A DNA stretch of 64,000 nt from Gigaspora margarita (taxonomy: Eukaryota > Glomeromycota > Glomeromycetes > Diversisporales > Gigasporaceae), in NCBI GenBank assembly GCA_009809945.1, contig WTPW01000928.1, positions 88,020 through 152,019 on the forward strand, written 5' to 3'. Both the position numbers and the translations under genes were made by a program. The notes beneath the pieces are model-generated. The model was not told where the DNA came from and made no database searches. It saw only the letters and a list, made by a program, of their open reading frames with translations. Below are positions 54,766 to 62,879 of this stretch, piece by piece. The number at the start of each line of letters is the position of its first letter. Positions within the stretch are counted from its first letter, which is position 1.

Positions 54766-55640
54766 AAAAAGATCTTCCGTAACTCTATCTGCTGATCACT
54801 TGTACCAACATAAATGCTAACACTTCAGAAGTAATATCTCAAGAAACAGTAGAAGAACTAAGAAAAACATGCACCCAGGCAGCTATTATTTAGGGATACA
54901 GTTAACTGAGTATTTGCTAATAGCTTTAGAGTTTGTCACTTACTGCCTTGGCTTTGGCACTTGTCATTTAGAGGTAAAGTTCATAGACTACCTGCCGACA
55001 AGCTTAGAGTTTATCACTTACCAAAGCAGCCGGGTTTTGGAAACGAGAAATACTTGGTGGCGCTCTGATGGAAATGGGACCTTATGGGAAAAACTACTGT
55101 CCTTACCTTGGCTACAAGTGAATTTTTCTTTGGTTTCATTGGTCTGTAAAGAATTTTCAAAAAAGTGGGCATTTTGGCACACCTCTCCAAAAAATCTGCA
55201 GTGTTTACTGCTCCCAAAAAGGAAAGATACTGACCAAATTGGATACAACCATCACAAGTGGCTTGGAATCAAGTAATGTGAACTGACATGCGAGACTATT
55301 GGGGAACCCGCTGGAAGAAAATTCTAGAAGCTTTTTTAAGCAGTCTGGTTTATATGACTGCTTTTAATTTAACATGCTGGGGTCTGGGCCGGTTCTTAGC
55401 TGGGCAAGATTATCAATGTTAGCAATTTTTATTTTCAAAGACTGACAGGTTATCGTAAAGATAGCTTGTTCAGCTAACTTTGGGCCTCAGATAAAGATTG
55501 TATAGTAGCGGAAGGCCATCATGTAGTCTGAGTTCTTATTTTCTAATAATCGTAACATATTATTCTCTGCATGTAATAATATTAATTTCAATAAAGATTT
55601 AAGAGCAAGGCTCTGGTTATAAAACAAAAAAAAAAAAAAA
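54766..55640 (+). mobile_element. Retroposon with poly(A) and 12-bp TSD
   Basis: ATGTTTGAAATA is duplicated (54754-54765 and 55641-55652). The 3' end is AATAAAGATTTAAGAGCAAG with GCTCTGGTTATAAAAC and a long A-run. The central block (about 55145-55215: AAAGAATTTTCAAAAAAGTG, then GCACACCTCTCCAAAAAATC) matches 18440-18515 and the complement of 41475-41550. A 135-codon frame (54869-55276) spans this block with FSKKWAFWHTSPKNLQCLL aligned in register with the other copies, but I recognise no protein family. It is less AT-rich than its surroundings. Confidence 0.88.
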
Positions 55641-56115
55641 ATGTTTGAAATAATTTTAAATAATTTATAAATCTTTTTTAATTACCAACTCTTGGCCTTT
55701 TATATATCTAAAAAATATTTATAAATATTAAATGATTTTGATATAATTACAATTATATTAATTTTCAAACCCTGCTAAATTTTTTTGAAAGATTTTTATA
55801 TTTTCTAGCTGGTTTCTAAATAATTACAATAATTTATATCATTAGAAAATAATTAAATTAAAAACTATTTTTACTTTTTTGACATTATTAGAATAATTAT
55901 CTTCTGGCTCTTTTTTAGCCTCTTTTGGATCTTCTGGCAATTCTTCCTGATCTTTCTGCTCTTCTTTAGAGTTTTCTAAATTTTTAAATCAATTTAATAG
56001 TTTTACAAATATTCTAATACCATAAAATCTCAAAATAACAGGCATGGGTGTTATTTTGAATCTTGGTCTAAAATAAGCTTATTTAGACAGAAAATTGTAA
56101 TTTTGACCCTGCACA

Positions 56116-56400
56116 TAGGGTTCTGCAATTTGATTAGATCTTCAAATATTTGAATCAAATATTTGATCAAATTCAAATTCAAATTTAGCTATATTTAATT
56201 TGATCAAATTCAAATCTGGCCAAATTTGATTTGATTTGACAAATATTTGATTTGATTTGAAAATTACTATTAAAAATTCAAATTCAAATCAAATTCAAAT
56301 CCAAATATTTGAATCAAATCAAATTCAAATTAGGGTTAATTTGATTTAATCAAATTCAAATTAACTCAATATTTGATTTGATTTGAATTTGAGGACCCTA
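56116..56400. mobile_element. TAGGGTTC-family MITE, first of two sharing a target
   Basis: TAGGGTTCTGCAATTTGATT to GAATTTGAGGACCCTA. Left flank CCTGCACA (56108-56115), right flank CCTGCACG (56401-56408), 7 of 8 identical. The body consists of AAATTCAAATT/AATTTGAATTT words. Confidence 0.88.
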
Positions 56401-56408
56401 CCTGCACG

Positions 56409-56662
56409 TAGGGTTTCTTAAATTCAAATCAAATCAAATATTTTGATTATTTGAATTTGATTTGATTTGAAATTCTGAATTTGAATTTGATTTGAATTTG
56501 AAATTTTGGATTTGAATTTGATTTGAATTTGAACTTTTAATATAAATTTTCAAATCAAATATTACCAATTTGAATTGGATTTGATTTAAAAATCTTGGAT
56601 TTAAATTTGATTTGAATTCAAATATTTGATCAAATCAAATCAAATCAAATTGCAGAACCCTA
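56409..56662. mobile_element. TAGGGTTC-family MITE, second of two sharing a target
   Basis: TAGGGTTTCTTAAATTCAAA to CAAATTGCAGAACCCTA. Left flank CCTGCACG (56401-56408), right flank CCTGCATA (56663-56670). It is in opposite orientation to its neighbour and uses the same 8-bp target word, now present three times. Confidence 0.88.
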
Positions 56663-56918
56663 CCTGCATATTATCTCAAGATTTTATAGTATGTTTGAAA
56701 TAAATTGAAATATTTTATAAATCTTTTTTCTTACCCACTCTTGGCCTTTTATATATCTAAAAAATATTTATAAATATTATATAATTTTGTATAATTACAA
56801 CTATATTAAATATAAAACCTTGCTAATTTTCTTTAAAATATTTTTATATTTCCTAACTGGTTTCTAAATAATTAGAACAATTTATATTATTAGAAAATAA
56901 TATTTTAAAGTTAATTAA

Positions 56919-57413
56919 GGGTAGGGGGTATGTCGATCATTTTTCATATGATCTTAGTGTCACAACGTGATTTTTACAAAAAATAGAAATATGCTACTAA
57001 TAAAACTTTTTACTATTACAATTAATCTTTATCAAATTTTTGTAGTAAATAGATTAGATTATGCTCTTTATAGTAGTAAAAATTTTAACAAATAAAATAT
57101 TTAAAAAAAATATACTTGTATATATTGTAAAGTTTCCGGGAAGCCTCTAAATTTTCCAGGGTTACACAAGATTATTAATTAAATATCATATGATCATCAT
57201 ATGACAAAATAATATCTAACCTTTAAATACATGTATCTCGATAAATATCTACTCAATTTTAATGATTTTACTACCATTAGAATCAGAAAAACCTATTCTA
57301 CAAATTTTAATTAATTTTTAAAACCAGTTTATATAATAAAATATTTTTTAATATTCAAAAGAAAAATTAGTGACACAAAAATCATATGAAAAATGATCGA
57401 CATACCCCTACCC
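56919..57413. mobile_element. 495-bp TTAA-flanked (piggyBac-type) MITE, complete
   Basis: GGGTAGGGGGTATGTCGATC and onward for about 35 bp is mirrored at the right end (GATCGACATACCCCTACCC). TTAA at 56915-56918 and 57414-57417. The duplicated exon module near 55860 shows the uninterrupted AT-rich target. The interior carries the module TGATTTTACTACCATTAGAA with TCAGAAAAACCTATTCTAC. Confidence 0.93.
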
Positions 57414-57576
57414 TTAAATTAATTAAAAACTATTTATACTTTTTTGATATTATTAGATTTTTCATTAGATTTTTCTTTTTTTATAAAGCCTGTTTCATTT
57501 TCAGAGCTTGATAATGAAAATCCTGTATTGTATTTTAAAATGTTCTATTAGTTTTGAAACAGTTCACATTATTTAA

Positions 57577-58250
57577 GGGTAAAAGATATATAGATTAATT
57601 TTTATATGATATGCATAGCTAATCAAAACCTTATATAGAGAATAAAAATATGTCACTAATAAAAATTTTTGAGAATACAATTAAGTTTTTTCAATTTTAT
57701 ATTTTTATAGATTAAAATATGCTTTTTTTAAAAATATAAATTTTAATAACAAATTATTTTAAAAAAAAGAAAATTGTATGTGGAGACATGTCTCCATGGC
57801 AACCCTACATATAACAGCCAATCATATTTAGGGTTAGGAAATTTTTATTTGTGTTTTTGTATTATAAAAGTTAGAAAGTTTGTAGGAAATTTTAATTGGC
57901 CAATAATAAGCAACATATTATCTAGTCACATGCTTAATTTTGATTGGCTATTCATATAAAGGGTCTCCATGGAGACATGTCTCCATAAAATAACACCCTT
58001 AAAAAAATATACTTGTATATATTATAAAGTTTGCTGCGATAGTATCAATTTGCTAGAGTTATATAAAATTATTAATTTGGATTAGTTAGATCATATGATC
58101 ATCATATAATTTTTGTAAACAAAAAATCAATACCCAATCTCTAACTACATATTTATTAGTGAATATCTAACCAATATTAATGATTTTACTACTATTAGAA
58201 TCACAAATACCTATTCTACAACTTTTATAATAAATTTTAAAATAATCTAC
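57577..58250. mobile_element. Older copy of the TTAA family with decayed right end
   Basis: TTAA (57573-57576) precedes GGGTAAAAGATATATAGATT, a diverged TIR. The interior phrases (AAATATACTTGTATATATTA, TTTTACTACTATTAGAATCA, CCTATTCTACAACTTTTA) follow the order of 56919-57413. The right TIR is unrecognisable. A palindromic MITE (57781-57985) interrupts it. Confidence 0.7.
57781..57985. mobile_element. 205-bp MITE with self-palindromic ends
   Basis: Both ends are the 16-bp palindrome TGGAGACATGTCTCCA, extended by TGGCAACCCT / AGGGTCTCCA and then AGCCAATCATATT / TTTTGATTGGCT. The 61-codon frame at 57774-57959 lies within it and is incidental. Confidence 0.8.
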
Positions 58251-58253
58251 TTA

Positions 58254-58760
58254 ATTGATAGTCTGCCTGTAAACTGAAGAGTAATAAAATGTAGTGTGCT
58301 TCCATCTAAAATTTTTTTATTAAGTTAATAATACTAGTCCACTAATTGAAAGTTGTAGAGGTCATTAAGATGCATCTAATAGTGGTTAGATAATCCAAAT
58401 TGGTCTAGTGAATAGCAAGATATCATTAAAAAATAGTTGGCTGACTATATAAAATCCTGTGATGCAGATTACATATGAAAATTACTATAGGCGAAATGTG
58501 GCATGCTTCCATCTAAAAATTTTGATCTTACTAAGTTTACAATACATGTCCACTAATTGAAAGTTGTAAAGCTCATTGAGACACATCTAACAGTAGTTAG
58601 ATCATCTAAATCGGTCTACTAGATGGTGAGATATTATCAAAAATAATTGGCTGACTATATAAAATCTCTATATAAACAAATATTGTTTCATGGAGATTTT
58701 ATATAGTTGGCCAATAGTTTTTCTAAGCTCTACAACTTTTAATTAGTGGACATATATTAT
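58254..58760. repeat. Two tandem units (~207-211-bp period) plus an inverted third end
   Basis: Units beginning AAAATGTAGTGTGCTTCCAT (58287) and GAAATGTGGCATGCTTCCAT (58493) each contain CCACTAATTGAAAGTTGTA, a TAGTGGTTAGATAATCCAAA-like phrase and TTGGCTGACTATATAAAATC. From about 58680 the sequence turns back on itself (GGAGATTTTATATAGTTGGC, then AGCTCTACAACTTTTAATTA). A single-unit relative lies at 45608-45880. Confidence 0.75.
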
Positions 58761-58799
58761 TAACTTAGAAAAATTTTACCAGTATGATCATATAGAATG

Positions 58800-59760
58800 T
58801 GCAACATGAAATGTAGAAGGATGGTATTGTTCAACTTTTTTGATGTTCACTATGCTGATTTTTGCAAAATCCTTTTTTGGTAGGAGTAATAATTTTCATT
58901 TATGCATTTTTGGAAGAAGTTAAGATTTTTACATAACATATGACATAATCTATATATAGTCACATGCTATGATGCAAAATAGGCGTTATTGATTATTAAT
59001 TTCAAAATTTATTGTACAGTATGATGCAATAATAATGTTATGATTAATAATTTCATGATGTAATTAGTCAAATTTTTTAAATACTTTTTTGATTTCGCTT
59101 TTGTTAGGGTTTTGTTGTTTCATCAGATTTTTGCTTTCATCCAGTTCCAGACAACTTACATACAAAATATTTCAAGAACCCACATTTCACTGATTCTTAT
59201 TTCATTAGCACTTATTTTGCAGATGATTAATTTACAAACAGATTCATGTTGTAAACAATATATTTTTTAGCAAACAGTTCAATTTCCAAAATTCCAGTTG
59301 ACAGATCAGTTTTTTTTTTTTGTTTTTGTTTTAGTCTACTGCAAATTATTAAGCTCATGTTTACATATAAGGACATGCAAAGCTAAATATTCTGTTTGCA
59401 TAATATGGGATTAGAAAATTTTGGATTTTTTTTCAAAACTATCAGATAAGTCCATACAAAGCTAAATTTTTGTTTTGCATTACCTACTCACCCAAATTTT
59501 TTAAAAAAAACCTCCTCAAATTTTGTTTTTTTTTTTAGTCCCTATTCTTTTAATAATGTTTATTTTAATGATATTTAATGAATATAGTTCAGAACAATCA
59601 ATATTGATTATCATATATTAGTAAGCATTAAAATCAGAATATGGATAGAGGGATGTCAGAACATTTTGGTATTGTTTAATATTAACACATGCAGGGCAGC
59701 AGGAATTTTCTGAAATATATTATTACTCTTTCATTGTTGTGATGAAATCAAAAATTTAAT
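58800..59760. other. Gene-free stretch with degenerate repeats
   Basis: Near 59370-59495 two diverged units (AAGGACATGCAAAGCTAAAT and AAGTCCATACAAAGCTAAAT, each followed by TGTTTGCAT or TTTTGCATTA) relate to the 46588-47100 repeat. No coding region was recognised. Confidence 0.45.
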
Positions 59761-59765
59761 TCATG

Positions 59766-60113
59766 TTTACTAAAATGCACTACTAGTGTTCAATACCAGT
59801 TTGTGATGTAATGTGAAGATCAATATAAAAAATAACAAAAAAAATAAACAAAATTGAATTTAATAAATGTTAAGTAAGAGTTAATAGTTAGAGGTTAGGT
59901 GAGGCATAGTATATAGTGAAATTTCACAAGGAATTTTTTTTTTTAAAAAAAGATGGTTTTATAGATGAAACTTTGAGTTAGAAGATATTTTTAAAAAAAA
60001 TTTCAAAATGGCAAAAAATTTATATTACACAAGATCTTTACATTACACTGCATTTAAAAATGTGATTGGTGAAAATCATTGTGGCGTTGGTACTAGTGGT
60101 GCATTTTAGTAAA
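59766..60113 (+). mobile_element. 348-bp telomere-motif MITE, complete copy
   Basis: The ends TTTACTAAAATGCACTACTA and TACTAGTGGTGCATTTTAGT with AAA are inverted. The inside has GTTAGAGGTTAGGTGAGGCA, CACAAGGAATTTTTTTTTTT and GTGATTGGTGAAAATCATTG, and matches the complement of 1-322 throughout. No TSD was resolved. Confidence 0.85.
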
Positions 60114-60119
60114 CTCAAT

Positions 60120-61060
60120 TTAATTATATGTAATTATATAAATTAACAATATAAGTTATATAACTAAATTATAAAATATGATTTACATGTTATATAACTT
60201 ATATAAAATAAATTTTTAAAATACGATTACATGCAGTTTTGTTTATTTCACTAAAAATAAATTAAAGTTATAAAAAATTGATTATATGCATTGTACAACA
60301 TTTAGAGATCATAAGTATTGAGGTTTATTGAAGTTTACTATTTACAAAACAAAACAAAAAAAGATTAAATATTTTATATAAAGCAATACAAAAAAATTTT
60401 AAAAATGACCTAGCGACTCAGCTTTATTTTCAGAAAAATTTTATATATAAAAATGTAAAATTTTTTTATAAACGCCTAAAAAAAAAAACTTACTTAACAA
60501 AAAATGTAGTCAAAATGTTTCTAGAATTTTGCAAATTTGACTGGCTAACCAATTTATTAAGTTTGTATAATCTAACAGAGAAAAAACAATTGATAAAAAA
60601 AAGCAATATGAGCTTATAGTTAACCCTAAAAAAAATTATTTGAATTAAAATATCATAGTATTTCATATAATAGTTTATTTCATTATGTAATAGTTTAGTT
60701 TATATAATCAGTTATTTTATGTAGTTGAAAGTTTTTTTTTAGATATGAAATTAATCTAATAATTGTAAAAATTTTTTTTAATATTTACTTATGTATAGTA
60801 AATATAATGATAACCAAACTTTATAACAAAAAACTTTTTTTTGAAAATAAAAATTTTTTTTTTTGAATCTTACTTTTCTTCCATAAATAAATGTTTTCTA
60901 TTACTATTTGATACTTCACTTCTTATTCAAATATTTCTTCTGTTAACTATCACTTTTTTTTTTGACAAGTAAATTTCTTTTGTTGCTATTTGATATACTT
61001 TTGTTTATTTAATAACTTTATTTGCATTTCTTCAATATTTAAAATAGCTCTTGGATTTTT
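60120..61060. other. AT-rich spacer
   Basis: No feature was recognised. Poly-T and poly-A runs are frequent. Confidence 0.5.
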
Positions 61061-61065
61061 TCACA

Positions 61066-62578
61066 CACATATATATTATGTGTCACTTTACAATTCATGT
61101 CTATTTTAAATTGATACATGTCAATTTAAAATAGTTTAAAAATTGCAATTTGCCATATATCAAATAACAATTGGTATTTCTAACCCAGATCTGATACTTT
61201 CAACCCAGTCATGTATAATATAATACAAACAGAAATCAAATAACTTTTGAATTCTTGCACTTTGACCATTGTACAAAACTGGATTTTGTGATCTGTGCAA
61301 CTATAATACCCAATCAAAATTTGAACCCAAAGTAGGTTCAAATTAAAATAAGTTACCCATGACTAACAATAGTCGTAATATAGTAAAGTCCAAATTCTAC
61401 TATGTAAATCAATTATCATCACTTAAGTAAACTTATTTGGGAGATCAAAATACACATACAATATAATTTTCAGCAAGATTAGAGAACACTTTATTATTTG
61501 ACTTATAACTTTTATATTTGACAAAAAAATTAAAATTTTTTAAAAAAATATATTCAATAAACATAAAAATTAAAAGCTAAATAATAAAAAGTTCTCTAAT
61601 TTGTATAAAAATTTGGCAAAATATGCATTTTGATCTTCTGAAATATTTATTTAAGCACTTATGGTCGATTTGCTTAGTAAAATTTAGACTTACTATATAG
61701 TAACTACTTGTAATCACTAAAACCTCTTTCTATTGAACCAGAAATTAAACCAAGTTCTAGTTAAAATGAACTTGAAGTGGTTCAATTTGAACCAAGTCCT
61801 AGTTCAAACAACCTGACGTTGCTCAATTTGAATAACTTCAGGCTCTTTTGAGCCAGGACTTAATTCAAATTGAGCCACTTTGAGTTCATTTTAACCAGAA
61901 CTTGGTTCAATTTCTAGTTTAATAGAAAGAGATTTTTAGTGATCACAAGTAGTTACTACATAGTAAAGTCTAATTTTTATTATACTAATTAACTATAAGT
62001 GCTTAATTAAATATGTTCAGGTGATCAAAATGCATATTTTGTCAAAATTTTATACAAATCTGAGAACTTTTTATTATTTAGCTTTTAATTTTTACATTTC
62101 TTGAATATATTTTTTTAAAAAACTTTAATTTTTTTGTCAAAAGTAAAAGTTAAAAGTTAAATAATAAAATGTTATCCATTCTTGCTAAAATTTTACTATA
62201 TGTATATTTCAATCTCCTATATAAGTTTACTTAAATGATGATAATTGATTTATATAGTAGAATTTGGACTTTACTATGTAGTGACTATTGTTAGTTGTGG
62301 GTAACTTATTTTAATTTGAAACTAATTCAGGTTCAAATTTTGATTGGATATTATTGTTGCATAGATTATGTGACCCAGTTTTATACATTGGTCAAAGTGC
62401 AAAATCCAAAATTCATGTGATCTCTGTTTGTATTATGTTACATATGACTGGATCAAAAAGGTCAAATCTGGAGTAAAAATATCTATTGTTATTTAACATA
62501 TATCTAATTGCAATTTTAAATTGACATGTGTCAATTTAAAATAGACATGAACTGTGAAGTAACACATAACATATATAG
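61066..62578. mobile_element. Giant ~1.5-kb palindrome with two copies of the shared core
   Basis: Left-arm phrases (CATATATATTATGTGTCACT, GTCTATTTTAAATTGATACA, GACCATTGTACAAAACTGGA, CAATCAAAATTTGAACC) recur in reverse complement in the right arm (CAGTTTTATACATTGGTCAA, TTCAAATTTTGATTG, TGTGTCAATTTAAAATAGAC, AAGTAACACATAACATATAT). Inside each arm is a copy of the shared palindromic core (61370-61715, 61945-62295). The centre (61726-61932) is a further hairpin of GAACCA/TGGTTC words. It is non-coding; arms are about 650-690 bp with scattered mismatches. Confidence 0.88.
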
Positions 62579-62588
62579 GTAATACTTA

Positions 62589-62737
62589 GGGCCGTGTCAT
62601 TAATCATTTGATTATTTTTTATCAGAGGCCTACCCCCCTCCCTCTTCTTTAATATATATATAGTCAGGTTCTTATATATAATTTTAACTTTTTTTACCCC
62701 TCCCCCCTAAAAAGTCACCTGATTTTTGTCACTCCCC
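62589..62737. mobile_element. 149-bp TTA-flanked MITE
   Basis: The ends GGGCCGTGTCATTAATCATT and AATCAGGTGACTT...(read from the right: GGGGAGTGACAAAAATCA) share the pattern GGG..GTG.CA...AATCA. TTA is present at 62586-62588 and 62738-62740. C-rich tracts (CCTACCCCCCTCCCTC and TACCCCTCCCCCCTAA) recall the G-runs inside the TTA element at 26888. Confidence 0.7.
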
Positions 62738-62879
62738 TTATCTATTTAATACAACTTCGCTTCATATTCAATAACTTTCCTTCATATTGGGTCTTTTTTA
62801 TTCATATTAGTTTTGGAAATTTTAGAAAATTTTGGTCTTATTTTTCTATAAATATTTATATCATACTACCAAAACTGTC

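Larger units (their letters stand above)
56020..56689. mobile_element. TA-flanked element holding two MITEs
   Basis: CCATAAAATCTCAAAATAAC at the left pairs with TTATCTCAAGATTTTATAG at the right; TA at 56018-56019 and 56690-56691. The duplicated module copy at 54745-54763 shows the uninterrupted target (ATATTCAAATATGTTTG), confirming a single TA at the empty site. The element's own sequence is only about 115 bp; the rest is two inserted MITEs. Confidence 0.88.
54560..57545 (-). pseudogene. Tandemly duplicated acidic/Lys-rich exon module of an unknown minus-strand gene
   Basis: Three minus-strand islands read alike: EQKDQKKLSEDLKEAENKPE (about 54600-54700), EQKDQEELPEDPKEAKKEPE followed by DNYSNNVKKVK (about 55873-55975), and SSSENETGFIKKEKSNEK then NNIKK (about 57433-57530). 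The first two are preceded by an ATTTAG acceptor-like site and the second is followed by GTAAAAATAG, a donor-like site. Flanking intron-like text is duplicated too (ACTCTTGGCCTTTTATATAT at 55688 and 56748). No domain was recognised; composition suggests a disordered charged linker. The module is broken by a retroposon (54766-55640), a nested DNA element (56020-56689) and a TTAA element (56919-57413). Confidence 0.5.

Noticed and set aside
54869..55276. 135-codon ORF as a host gene
   Set aside because: Inside a retroposon with poly(A) and TSD; no recognisable domain.
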